A stretch of 9,376 bases of DNA, taken from the NCBI RefSeq assembly GCF_030042015.1, contig NZ_JASIAL010000208.1, forward strand, positions 1-9,376. Direction: 5' to 3'. Positions within the stretch are counted from its first letter, which is position 1; every line of letters begins with the position of its first letter. Positions 1 to 6,173 of this stretch are shown in pieces. Both the position numbers and the translations under genes were made by a program. Below the pieces are notes generated by a model that worked only from the letters and a program-made list of their open reading frames with translations, was not told where the DNA came from and searched no databases. Source of the DNA: Trebonia sp030042015 (GTDB taxonomy: Bacteria > Actinomycetota > Actinomycetes > Streptosporangiales > Streptosporangiaceae).

Positions 1-933
1 CGACCAGCGCGCGCCGCCGTCGCTGCTGCGGTAAAGCAGAAGCGTCCCGCTGCTGGTGATGACGGGTTCGAGCAGCGCCTGCGGCGAGCCGGCGGGCAGC
101 CCGAACGCCGACCCGGCCGGAGCGGCGATCGCGGACCGCTGCCATGTCCGGCCGCCGTCGGCGGTCCGGTACAGCGCTCCGCTGCACACGCCGCCGCCCA
201 GCCAGCCGACCTCGCCGCCCGGCTCGAATCTGATCTGGCCGGGTTCCGGCAGGGCGGCTCCGCCGTGCTGGCCCCTGAGGCTGGCCACCAGGTGCCAGCT
301 GGTCCCGCCATCGGTGGTGGCATACAGGAACTCCGCCGGCGCGTTGGCGATCGTGACCACGAGCCAGCCGCGGGACGGCGTGACGAACTGCGCGACGTCG
401 GAGTCCCCGGCGGCCATGCCGTGGCCGGGCACGGTGGAGGCATGCCACGTGTGCCCGCCGTCGGTGGTCCGGTAGAGCGTCTCGGCCAGCGTGTTGACGT
501 TGAAGACCAGGTACCAGGCGTCCTGGCGGCCGAGGAAGAACACGTCGTCGCTGGCGGTCCAGGCGGCGGTCTTCGGCCCGATGACGGCGAACGACCGGCC
601 GTAGTCGGCGCTGGCCACCAGCCGCGCGTAGCCCGCCGTCACCGGCCCGGTGCCCAGCCCGGCCAGCCCGAAGCCGGGCCCGGACAGGTCCATCAGGTCG
701 AACAGCTCCGACGGGCTGGCCGCCGCTGTCCGGGCGGCGGGCGGCGTGGCCGCGCCGGACCCGGCGGCCGCCGCGGTACCGCCCGGTCCCGTGGCGGACG
801 GCTTGCCGCCTGCCGTGGCTGCCGACGCGCAGGCGGCGAGCAGCGCGCCGCAGCAGGCTGCCGCGATGATTGCCCGGCCGCGCGAGGTCACCGAGCCCCG
901 GCTGCCGCCCTTCGTCGTACCAGCCCTGTCCAT
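1..933 (-). CDS. Secreted lipoprotein with Asp-box (BNR) repeats, C-terminus cut by window edge
   Basis: An uninterrupted minus-strand frame of 311 codons runs from ATG (933-931) off the left edge, so the stop is not seen. A strong AGGAGG lies 5 nt upstream of the ATG and fixes the start. The N-terminus has basic residues (R18, R20), a short hydrophobic stretch and a lipobox LAAC ending at Cys35. It is therefore predicted to be a lipid-anchored protein outside the membrane. An Ala/Gly/Pro/Ser/Thr linker follows to about residue 75. Four Asp-box motifs of the S/T-x-D-G-G-x-x-W type lie at residues 156-163 (TTDGGHTW), 206-213 (TTDGGTSW), 257-264 (TADGGRTW) and 303-310 (SSDGGARW), spaced 46-51 residues apart. 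A degenerate copy is at 108-115. Such repeats mark beta-propeller blades as in sialidases and photosystem-assembly-type proteins. Asp-boxes are structural, so no enzyme activity is inferred. It diverges from the flavoenzyme gene at 1096. Confidence 0.88.
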   Translation of the reverse strand, partial: MDRAGTTKGGSRGSVTSRGRAIIAAACCGALLAACASAATAGGKPSATGPGGTAAAAGSGAATPPAARTAAASPSELFDLMDLSGPGFGLAGLGTGPVTAGYARLVASADYGRSFAVIGPKTAAWTASDDVFFLGRQDAWYLVFNVNTLAETLYRTTDGGHTWHASTVPGHGMAAGDSDVAQFVTPSRGWLVVTIANAPAEFLYATTDGGTSWHLVASLRGQHGGAALPEPGQIRFEPGGEVGWLGGGVCSGALYRTADGGRTWQRSAIAAPAGSAFGLPAGSPQALLEPVITSSGTLLLYRSSDGGARWS

Positions 934-1095
934 CCCGTCCTCCTGACGTGGTCCCGCTGCCTGTTATGACTGCGGAGCGGCAACCAGGGTTGGGCCCGAC
1001 CGCGGCGAAGGCCGGGCGTCCCGGTCGGCGATCAGCGTGCTGGACAATACTCCTGTGATAGCGCTGCAGCCCGGCGGCGGCTGGCTGGTTCCCTC
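934..1095. promoter_or_regulatory. Divergent intergenic region (lipoprotein / flavin oxidase) with inverted repeats
   Basis: This 162-bp gap must hold promoters for both flanking genes. It contains a perfect 7-bp inverted repeat, CCGACCG (996-1002) with CGGTCGG (1022-1028), separated by 19 bp. A second, overlapping repeat CCGGG-cgt-CCCGG spans 1012-1024, so two alternative folds or an operator are possible. Weak -10-like strings are CAATAC near 1045-1050 (plus) and CATAAC near 963-968 (minus, read from gttatg). No convincing -35 accompanies either. The repeats are seen directly; the regulatory role is inferred from position only. Confidence 0.3.
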
Positions 1096-2220
1096 GTGAC
1101 CGCACGCGCCGACCTGATCGTCGTCGGCGCCGGCCTGGCCGGCTCGGCCGCCGCCTGGGCGGCCTCCGCCCGCGGCATGTCCGTCGTGGTGCTCGAGGCG
1201 TTCGCCCCCGGGCACCGGCTTGGCAGCTCGCACGGCAGCGCGCGGATCTTCCGCCGCGCCTACCCCGACCCGCTGTACGTGCGGCTGACCGGGCGGGCGG
1301 AGCCGCTATGGCGGCGCCTGGAGGACGAGGCGGGCGAGACGCTGCTGCGGCTGACCGGCGGCCTCGACTTCGGCCCGCAGCGGGACCCGGAGCGACTGCA
1401 CGCGGTGCTCACCTCCTGCGGCGTCCCCGCCGAGCTGCTGCCAGCCGCCGCCGCGGCCGAACGCTGGCCTGGCTTCTCCTTCGCCGACGCCGGCCCGGTC
1501 ATGTTCCACGCCGACGCCGGCGTGCTCGACCCGGACCGCGCCATGGCCGCGATGCTCAGGCTCGCCGCGGCCCGCGGCGCGGACGTGCGCTTCGGCACGC
1601 CGGTCACGCACCTGGCCGCGGGACCCGGCGGCGACGGCGCGCTCGCGCGCACCGACAGCGGGACGTTCACCGCCCCGGTGGCCGTGGTCGCGGCCGGCGG
1701 CTGGCTCGCGCCGCTGCTCGGGGAGCTGGTCCGGCTCCCCGCCCTGGCGGTGACCCAGCAGCAGGCGTTCCACCTGGCCCCCCGCGACGCGCCGGGCGGC
1801 CCGTGGCCGGTCTTCATCCACGGGGACGGCGGCACCCACTTCTACGGCCTGCCCGGCGGGCGTGACGGCGAGGTGCCAGGCGCGGTGAAGCTAGGGGAGC
1901 ACCACGCCGGCCCGGTCACCACGGCGGCGGGCCGCGACGGGGTCGTCGACCCGGCCGCCCGCGAGCGCGCGATCGCGTTCGCCGCCACGTGGCTGCCCGG
2001 CCTGGACAGCCGGCCGGTGAACGAGCTGACCTGCCTGTACACGACGACGGCGAACGAGGACTTCATCCTGGACCGGCAGGGCCCGTTCGTGGTCGCCTCG
2101 GCGTGCTCGGGTCACGGCGCGAAGTTCGCGCCGCTGCTCGGCGAGATCCTCGCCGGCCTGGCGGCCGGCGAGCCTGCCCCGGACCCGCGCTTCACCCTCG
2201 CCGCCCACCTCGCCCGCTGA
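1096..2220 (+). CDS. FAD-dependent amine oxidase, monomeric sarcosine oxidase / N-methyltryptophan oxidase type
   Basis: This 374-residue protein is full length for the MSOX/MTOX family (about 370-390). These enzymes oxidise secondary amino acids such as sarcosine, N-methyl-L-tryptophan or pipecolate to an imine, reducing O2 to H2O2. The dinucleotide-binding motif GAGLAG is at residues 11-16, with the ribose-binding acidic residue E34 at the end of the second strand. Other family hallmarks are present: SHGSARIFRR with H46 and R50, which match the flavin-site His/Arg of MSOX; K265, at the position of the MSOX oxygen-activating Lys265; C313 in CLYTTT, the position of covalent 8alpha-S-cysteinyl FAD attachment; and SGHGAKF with K343, which probably binds substrate carboxylate. 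The GTG start is placed immediately before the Rossmann strand and has no clear Shine-Dalgarno. Substrate cannot be chosen from sequence. It is monocistronic, ending at the terminator at 2265. Confidence 0.93.
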   Translation: MTARADLIVVGAGLAGSAAAWAASARGMSVVVLEAFAPGHRLGSSHGSARIFRRAYPDPLYVRLTGRAEPLWRRLEDEAGETLLRLTGGLDFGPQRDPERLHAVLTSCGVPAELLPAAAAAERWPGFSFADAGPVMFHADAGVLDPDRAMAAMLRLAAARGADVRFGTPVTHLAAGPGGDGALARTDSGTFTAPVAVVAAGGWLAPLLGELVRLPALAVTQQQAFHLAPRDAPGGPWPVFIHGDGGTHFYGLPGGRDGEVPGAVKLGEHHAGPVTTAAGRDGVVDPAARERAIAFAATWLPGLDSRPVNELTCLYTTTANEDFILDRQGPFVVASACSGHGAKFAPLLGEILAGLAAGEPAPDPRFTLAAHLAR

Positions 2221-2264
2221 CAACCGGGGTCGCGGGCCGCGTCCGCAAGATGCGGGATACTTTC

Positions 2265-2288
2265 CCACCGTTTCCGGTGGTTTTCTAT
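2265..2288 (+). terminator. Intrinsic terminator of the flavin oxidase gene
   Basis: A perfect 6-bp stem CCACCG / CGGTGG (2265-2270 with 2275-2280) has a TTTC tetraloop and is followed directly by TTTTCTAT. It lies 44 bp after the oxidase stop codon, in the convergent gap before the asparaginase stop. The T-run is on the plus side only, so it is oriented for the oxidase transcript. A T-rich tail is unusual in such GC-rich DNA and supports a real terminator. Confidence 0.8.
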
Positions 2289-2308
2289 CCCCCATGATCA
2301 AGAAGGCC

Positions 2309-2335
2309 CTAAAACCGGGCAGCGCGGATGCTGCC
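2309..2335 (-). terminator. Possible terminator overlapping the asparaginase stop codon
   Basis: Read on the minus strand, GGCAGC (2335-2330) pairs with GCTGCC (2323-2318) around a 6-nt loop. It is followed by CGG and then TTTTAG, in which TAG is the stop codon. The hairpin is therefore inside the last codons of the asparaginase gene and its T-run overlaps the stop. The geometry fits a weak intrinsic terminator, but the stem also encodes protein, so chance is possible. Confidence 0.35.
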
Positions 2336-3289
2336 GACGGGCGCCCCGCCGCCCATGACCACCGCGGTGGCCAGGTCGGCGGGCGGCTGCGCGCCGAGCC
2401 TGGCCAGGATCGCGACCGTGACCGGCGTGCGGGCCCGCGCCGCCCCGTCCTCGATCTTCAGCGCGGCCGCGCTGCCGTCCGGGAGCGCGAACGCGGCCAC
2501 GCCCTCGGCGCCGCCCTTGAGCAGCAGCCCGGGAACCTCGGTCATCAGCCGGTTCTCGTCTCGGGTGGTGCCGCTCGTCCACTCGGGGAACTTGCGCATC
2601 GCGTCGGCGACCCGCCGTTCCGGCGTCCCCGGCTCCGCGAGCACCAGCGTGCGGAACGCGCGGGCCAGGCCGCCCAGCGTCAGCGCGAACAGCGGCGCGC
2701 CGCAGCCGTCGACGCCGACCGCGGCGACCGGTTCCCTGGCCAGTTCCTCGATCGTCTTCCTGATGTGGCGCTGCAGCGGGTGCTCCGGGTCCAGGTACGT
2801 GCCCGTCGGCCAGTCGTTGGCGATGCACGTCGCGAGCATCGCCGCGTGCTTGCCCGAGCAGTTCATGCGCACCGGCGACTCGGGCGTGTCGCCGTCCCTG
2901 ATCAGCGCGCGCGCCGTCGGCTCGTCGAGCGGCAGCGCCGCCGGGCAGCGCAGGTCGGCCGCGGTCAGCCCCGCGACGTCGAGGATGTCGTGCACGCCCC
3001 GGGCGTGGAAGTCCTCACCTGAATGGCTGGCGGCGGCCAGCGCGAGCAGTTCGCCCTCGAGCGGCAGGCCGGCCCGGAGCATGGCGGTGGCCTGCAGCGG
3101 CTTGTTCGACGAGCGCGGCGAAACCGGCGTGTTCGCGCTGCCGGCGGTGAAGGCGAACGTGCCGTCGGCGGCGAGCGCGGCGACCGCGCCGCGGTGCCGG
3201 GACTCCACGAATCCGGACCGCACGACCTCGGCGAGCACGGGGTTCACCGAGGTCTCGCCCGGGGACAACTGCTCCAGGGTCACCCGCAC
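2309..3289 (-). CDS. L-asparaginase, Rhizobium etli-type (asparaginase_II family, class 3)
   Basis: This 326-residue protein is a predicted cytoplasmic hydrolase converting L-asparagine to aspartate and ammonia. It belongs to the serine-lactamase-like family typified by R. etli inducible asparaginase, not the E. coli AnsA/B fold. The signature residues are visible: a Ser-x-x-Lys pair at S60-K63 (SSNK), Ser90 in SHSGE, and the metal-site trio C144 and K147 (CSGKHAAML) with C196 (DGCGAP). K258 in LLLKGGAEGV is the likely second catalytic lysine. Residue equivalence to the R. etli enzyme is from memory and spacing. The start used is GTG at 3289-3287, 7 nt after AGGACAGG. A second GTG two codons in (3283-3281) sits 7 nt beyond a CATAAT box and could be a leaderless start. 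It diverges from dtd by 48 bp. Confidence 0.92.
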   Translation of the reverse strand: MRVTLEQLSPGETSVNPVLAEVVRSGFVESRHRGAVAALAADGTFAFTAGSANTPVSPRSSNKPLQATAMLRAGLPLEGELLALAAASHSGEDFHARGVHDILDVAGLTAADLRCPAALPLDEPTARALIRDGDTPESPVRMNCSGKHAAMLATCIANDWPTGTYLDPEHPLQRHIRKTIEELAREPVAAVGVDGCGAPLFALTLGGLARAFRTLVLAEPGTPERRVADAMRKFPEWTSGTTRDENRLMTEVPGLLLKGGAEGVAAFALPDGSAAALKIEDGAARARTPVTVAILARLGAQPPADLATAVVMGGGAPVGSIRAARF

Positions 3290-3337
3290 ATTATGGCCTG
3301 TCCTGCCGCCAGGCTCGCACCGCTAAGCTGGCACCTC
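3290..3337. promoter_or_regulatory. Compact divergent promoter region between asparaginase and dtd
   Basis: Only 48 bp separate the two starts. For dtd, TAAGCT (3324-3329) ends 8 nt before the GTG, which places transcription initiation at or next to the start codon; no Shine-Dalgarno is visible, so a leaderless mRNA is likely. On the minus strand CATAAT (3295-3290) abuts the asparaginase start, and AGGACAGG (3304-3297) is a possible ribosome site. No good -35 hexamer was found for either. The two transcription units must share or overlap their control DNA. Confidence 0.45.
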
Positions 3338-3763
3338 GTGCGGGCAGTTGTGCAGCGGGTCAGCCAGGCGAGCGTGACCGTGGACGGGCGGACGGTCGGC
3401 GCGATCACCGAACCCGGCCTGCTCGTCCTCGTCGGCGTCACGCACGACGACACCCCGCGGCAGGCCGCCAGGCTCGCCGCCAAGCTGTGGGGGCTGCGCA
3501 TCCTCGACGGCGAGAAGTCGTGCTCCGACCTGGGCGCCCCGCTGCTGGTGATCAGCCAGTTCACGCTGTACGCCGACACCGGCAAGGGCCGCCGCCCGTC
3601 GTGGGGCGGCGCCGCGCCTGGGCCGGCCGCCGAGCCGCTCGTGGACGCGGTCATCGGCGAGCTGAGGAAGCTCGGCGCGCGCGTGCAGACCGGAGAGTTC
3701 GGCGCCGACATGAAGGTGGCGCTCGTCAACGACGGGCCGGTCACGGTCATCATCGACATGTGA
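3338..3763 (+). CDS. dtd: D-aminoacyl-tRNA deacylase (D-Tyr-tRNA deacylase)
   Basis: DTD hydrolyses D-amino acids mischarged on tRNAs (and Gly-tRNA-Ala), a cytoplasmic proofreading step carried out by a dimer. The 141-residue product begins MRAVVQRVSQASVTVDG, the standard family start. It carries both active-site motifs: SQFTLYAD at 73-80, followed by KGRRPSW, and NDGPVT at 131-136 with the Gly133-cisPro134 dipeptide that rejects L-substrates. The central loop (ILDGEKSCSDLGAPLL) is shorter than in E. coli DTD, a form I recall as usual in actinobacteria. The frame stays open far upstream, but there is no homology before GTG 3338. That start has no Shine-Dalgarno and a -10-like TAAGCT just upstream, consistent with leaderless translation. 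It converges on the small membrane-protein gene that ends at 3814. Confidence 0.96.
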   Translation: MRAVVQRVSQASVTVDGRTVGAITEPGLLVLVGVTHDDTPRQAARLAAKLWGLRILDGEKSCSDLGAPLLVISQFTLYADTGKGRRPSWGGAAPGPAAEPLVDAVIGELRKLGARVQTGEFGADMKVALVNDGPVTVIIDM

Positions 3764-3813
3764 GCCGGCCGCGGGCAGCCGCCACGCCTCCGTTCTGGAT
3801 CGCTATGACGAGC

Positions 3814-4158
3814 TCAGCCGGCCAAGACCTTAGCCTTTGTGAGCCCTGCCAGCACGCACTGCGGGCGGGCGAGCAGCGAAATCCGGTCAGCCGAGGCGAA
3901 CGCGGAACGGCAGAACGACTTGGCCGCCGCCCCGCAGTAGTGCAGCGTCGCACCGCCGGTGGAACTGGCGAAGGTGACGTTCACGCACCCGTTCGCCGAA
4001 GGACCGTAGCGGTCGCTGCCAACCGCGCTCCACACCCCGAGCGCGACCAGAGCGGCGGCGACCACGCCGCTGACCGTGAACACGATCGCCTTTGCCCGGC
4101 GGGAGAGCTTGGGCCCGCCGGAGAGCTGGTCCGCGCCGAGGCGTGTCTTGCTGTACAT
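3814..4158 (-). CDS. Small single-pass membrane protein with four extracytoplasmic cysteines, unknown function
   Basis: A 114-residue product is predicted from ATG 4158, which has GAGG 5 nt upstream. The frame is open further upstream to 4368, but that extension would run over the divergent VOC gene, so the internal ATG is preferred. Layout: a short hydrophilic, basic cytoplasmic N-terminus (1-23); one hydrophobic helix (about 24-46, AIVFTVSGVVAAALVALGVW); then a domain of about 67 residues with Cys58, Cys75, Cys83 and Cys101. The four cysteines on the presumed outer side suggest two disulfides. The helix is not preceded by a twin-arginine or lipobox signature, so it reads as a type II anchor. 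I do not recognise the family. A TACAAT at 4173-4168 is a good -10 string, but it would start the mRNA only a few nt before the ATG and has no matching -35. Confidence 0.72.
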   Translation of the reverse strand: MYSKTRLGADQLSGGPKLSRRAKAIVFTVSGVVAAALVALGVWSAVGSDRYGPSANGCVNVTFASSTGGATLHYCGAAAKSFCRSAFASADRISLLARPQCVLAGLTKAKVLAG

Positions 4159-4288
4159 GACCGCCTCATTGTAAGAGCTCCGGCGCGTCCTCCATGCCTG
4201 TGCGCGAAGCCCGATGCGGCGGGTGTTAGCGTCTGCGGTAACGCGGCTCGCGACGGAGCGTGCCGATCCCGATACGGAGGTGTGAACT
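4159..4288. promoter_or_regulatory. Divergent intergenic region with imperfect palindrome before the VOC gene
   Basis: This 130-bp gap holds the control DNA for the small membrane-protein gene (minus) and the VOC gene (plus). An interrupted inverted repeat at 4225-4242 (GTTAGCG ... GCGGTAAC, one internal mismatch) is an operator-like candidate about 45 bp before the VOC start. The VOC ribosome site is clear: GGAGG at 4276-4280, 8 nt before GTG 4289. On the minus side, TACAAT (4173-4168) and GAGG (4167-4164) precede ATG 4158. No confident -35 elements were seen. Confidence 0.35.
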
Positions 4289-5068
4289 GTGGTTACCCGC
4301 GACTCCCCCTGGCCGGCAGGGACGCCGTGCTGGGTCGATCTTGGTGTCAGCGACACACACAAGGCCATCGCCTTCTACACCGCGCAGTTCGGCTGGGATG
4401 TTCGGCAGGGCGGGCCGGAGACCGGCGGCTACTCGATCGCGTACCTGGACGGCAGGACCGTCGCCGGGATCGGGCCGAAGATGGGGCCGCCCGAGTCGCC
4501 GAGCGCCTGGACGACCTACATGGCCACCGAGGACGCCGACGCGACCGCGGCCAAGGTCAAGGGCGCCGGCGGCCAGCTGCTCACCGACCCGATGGACGTC
4601 ATGGACGTCGGCCGGATGGCGATCGCGGTGGACACGACGGGCGCCGCGTTCGGCATCTGGCAGGCCCGCGCGCACACCGGCGCGCAGCTGGCCAACGCGC
4701 CGGGCACGGTCACCTGGAACGAGCAGATGAGCCGCGATTTCGAGGGCGCCAAGGCGTTCTACGCGGCGGTGTTCGGCTACGCGTACGGGGACATGAGCGG
4801 CGACGGGTTCAGCTACGCGACGCTGCTGCTCGACGGGCACGAGGTAGGCGGCATCGGCGGCTACCCGGACGACGCGCCGGCGGGCACGCCCGCGGCCTGG
4901 ACGACGTACTTCGGCGCCGCCGACACCGACGCCGCGGTCGCGCAGGCGGTCAAGGCCGGCGGGCGCGTCATCCGTCCGGCCGCGGACAGCCCGTACGGCC
5001 GGACGGCGACGGTCACCGACGACCAGGGCGCCGTGTTCTCGCTGATCTCCATGCCGCCTGGCGAGTAG
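4289..5068 (+). CDS. Two-domain VOC (glyoxalase/bleomycin-resistance fold) protein, CFP30B/SgaA-like
   Basis: This 259-residue protein has two tandem VOC domains (about residues 10-127 and 137-256). The first opens with GTPCWVDLGVSDTHKAIAFYTAQFGW and the second with GTVTWNEQMSRDFEGAKAFYAAVFGY. The pattern closely resembles mycobacterial CFP30B (Rv0577) and the Streptomyces SgaA-like proteins (recognised from memory). Each domain ends in a D-x-x-G-A-x-F strand (VDTTGAAFGIWQ; TDDQGAVFSLIS) in which the usual metal-binding glutamate of glyoxalases and dioxygenases is replaced by hydrophobic or small residues. No canonical His/Glu metal site is evident, so a ligand-binding or stress role is more plausible than glyoxalase catalysis. 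GTG 4289 is supported by GGAGG 8 nt upstream. It appears monocistronic, with hairpins right after the stop. Confidence 0.88.
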   Translation: MVTRDSPWPAGTPCWVDLGVSDTHKAIAFYTAQFGWDVRQGGPETGGYSIAYLDGRTVAGIGPKMGPPESPSAWTTYMATEDADATAAKVKGAGGQLLTDPMDVMDVGRMAIAVDTTGAAFGIWQARAHTGAQLANAPGTVTWNEQMSRDFEGAKAFYAAVFGYAYGDMSGDGFSYATLLLDGHEVGGIGGYPDDAPAGTPAAWTTYFGAADTDAAVAQAVKAGGRVIRPAADSPYGRTATVTDDQGAVFSLISMPPGE

Positions 5069-5105
5069 CCGCCGCGGGCGGCATCGTCCGGGAAGGGGAC
5101 GCCGC

Positions 5106-5131
5106 CGCGCCGGGCACCGAGCCCGGACGCG
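5106..5131. terminator. GC-rich hairpin in convergent junction, probable terminator
   Basis: CCGGGC (5110-5115) pairs perfectly with GCCCGG (5121-5126) around the loop ACCGA. The stem extends as GCG (5107-5109) with CGC (5128-5130) across one bulged A. There is no T-run, as is common for actinobacterial terminator hairpins. It lies between the VOC stop and the dioxygenase stop, so it could act in both directions. A second foldable element starts at the VOC stop: GCCGCC-gcg-GGCGGC at 5068-5082, or alternatively the 8-bp pair ATGCCGCC (5051-5058) with GGCGGCAT (5077-5084). Confidence 0.5.
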
Positions 5132-5162
5132 CCTAGCCGACGCCTAGCCGACGCCTAGCCGA
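5130..5162. repeat. Three perfect tandem copies of an 11-bp CTAG-containing unit
   Basis: The unit CGCCTAGCCGA occurs three times head to tail (5130-5140, 5141-5151, 5152-5162). The third copy contains the stop codon of the dioxygenase gene (minus, 5157-5155). Because CTAG is palindromic and 11 is not a multiple of three, the array supplies TAG in all three frames on both strands. Confidence 0.95.
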
Positions 5163-6114
5163 CCGGCGGCGTCCCGTGGGTGTGGAACGACTCGATCGTC
5201 TTCAGGCCCCACGCCTGGCCCTTGGCGCGCTCGGCCTGCGTCCAGGTGATCGTCTTCCAGTCCGGCGCGAAGATCAGCCGCCCGACCGGGTTGCACAGCT
5301 CGATGCGGTTCCCGCCCGGCTCGTACAGGTAGAGGAAGAACGTCTGCTGAATCGCGTGCTTGTGCGGCCCGGTCTCGATGAACACGCCCGCCTCAAGCGC
5401 GATGTCCGCCGCGCGCAGGATGTCCTCGCGCGTGTCGGTACGGAACGCGATGTGGTGCAGCCGCCCGGCCGTCCCCGTCCAGTCGTCGGTGTAGACGACG
5501 TCGTAGCTCTTCTGCGCGAAGTGCGTCCACACCGCGGAGACGCGGCCGGTGTCGAGCTGGATCTGCTCGGTGATCCGCGCGCCGAGCTGGTCCACCATGA
5601 AGTCGCCGCACTGCGCAGACTCCACCGCCAGGTAGTTGACGTGGTCCAGGTTCCGCACGCTGACGCCGCGCGCCGGGTAGGCCTGCGCCTGGTTCTTCAG
5701 CGCGGGGGCGAGCTCGGCGGGGCGGGAGTCGGCGTACCACTGGGTCTCGTAGTACAGCTCCATCACGTGCCCGTCCGGGTCGTGGAAGGCGTAGGTCGGG
5801 CCGATCCCCGGGTCGCCGTCCTTCCAGCCGATCCCGCGCCCGCTCGCCTCGACGGCCTTGACCCGCCGCTCGAGCGCCTCGGGGCTCTCGGCCCGCATGG
5901 CGACCCGCGCGATGCCCGACGTGGCGTGCCCGGTCAGCTTGAGCGTGTGCCGCTCGTAGTCGTCCCAGGTGCGCAGGTAGGCCGAGTTCCCCTCGGCGCT
6001 GACCACCGTCAGCCCGAGCACGTCGGTGAAGAACCACAGTGACTTGTCGAACTCGGGGGTAAGGAGCTCGACGTAGCCAAGGTGGGCCACGTCGTGCAGG
6101 GGCGGTCGTGACAT
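5155..6114 (-). CDS. Type I extradiol ring-cleavage dioxygenase (catechol 2,3-dioxygenase-like, VOC fold)
   Basis: This 319-residue protein has two VOC modules, with the Fe(II) site in the second. The 2-His-1-carboxylate triad is visible as H158 (RNLDHVNYLA), H221 (RLHHIAFRTDT) and E272 (GGNRIEL). The spacings of 63 and 51 residues nearly match those of XylE (H153/H214/E265). Supporting active-site residues are present: H198 in WTHFAQKSYDV, H251/H253 in GPHKHAIQQTFFLYLYEPGG, and Y264. The tail LIFAPDW...GQAWG is typical of catechol 2,3-dioxygenases. Such enzymes insert O2 beside a catecholic diol (meta cleavage). The start is firm, with AGGAGAG 3 nt before ATG 6114. It is the last gene of the minus-strand operon, 59 bp after the tautomerase. 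The GalD- and LigK-like neighbours suggest a carboxylated substrate (gallate or protocatechuate type) rather than plain catechol; that is inference. No VOC-type gallate dioxygenase is known to me. Confidence 0.93.
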   Translation of the reverse strand: MSRPPLHDVAHLGYVELLTPEFDKSLWFFTDVLGLTVVSAEGNSAYLRTWDDYERHTLKLTGHATSGIARVAMRAESPEALERRVKAVEASGRGIGWKDGDPGIGPTYAFHDPDGHVMELYYETQWYADSRPAELAPALKNQAQAYPARGVSVRNLDHVNYLAVESAQCGDFMVDQLGARITEQIQLDTGRVSAVWTHFAQKSYDVVYTDDWTGTAGRLHHIAFRTDTREDILRAADIALEAGVFIETGPHKHAIQQTFFLYLYEPGGNRIELCNPVGRLIFAPDWKTITWTQAERAKGQAWGLKTIESFHTHGTPPVG

Positions 6115-6173
6115 CTTCTCTCCTTTTTTATCCCGAACGATCCCGGCCGGCTCTCTCCGCCCAGATCTTGCTG

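Noticed and set aside
265..969. Long plus-strand open frame, 234 codons
   Set aside because: Shadow of the minus-strand lipoprotein gene: Arg/Gly/Ala-rich, no recognisable domain, and the opposite strand has a start site, lipobox and Asp-boxes.
2294..3326. Two long plus-strand frames across the asparaginase gene
   Set aside because: The minus strand encodes all catalytic motifs of the asparaginase; the plus frames are low-complexity Arg/Ala/Ser-rich GC-rich shadows.
3764..3813. Repeated GCCGGCC strings between dtd and the small membrane-protein gene, considered as a terminator
   Set aside because: Mainly direct repeats of a self-palindromic 6-mer in GC-rich DNA; no stable extended stem or T-run.
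3487..5136. 549-codon plus-strand open frame
   Set aside because: It runs out of frame through dtd, antisense over the small membrane-protein gene and out of frame through the VOC gene. It has strongly biased Arg/Gly composition and no domain.
6115..6173. GATAAA string before the dioxygenase, considered as an internal promoter
   Set aside because: No -35 hexamer at suitable spacing, and the A-run is explained by the ribosome site; the gap is consistent with one operon.
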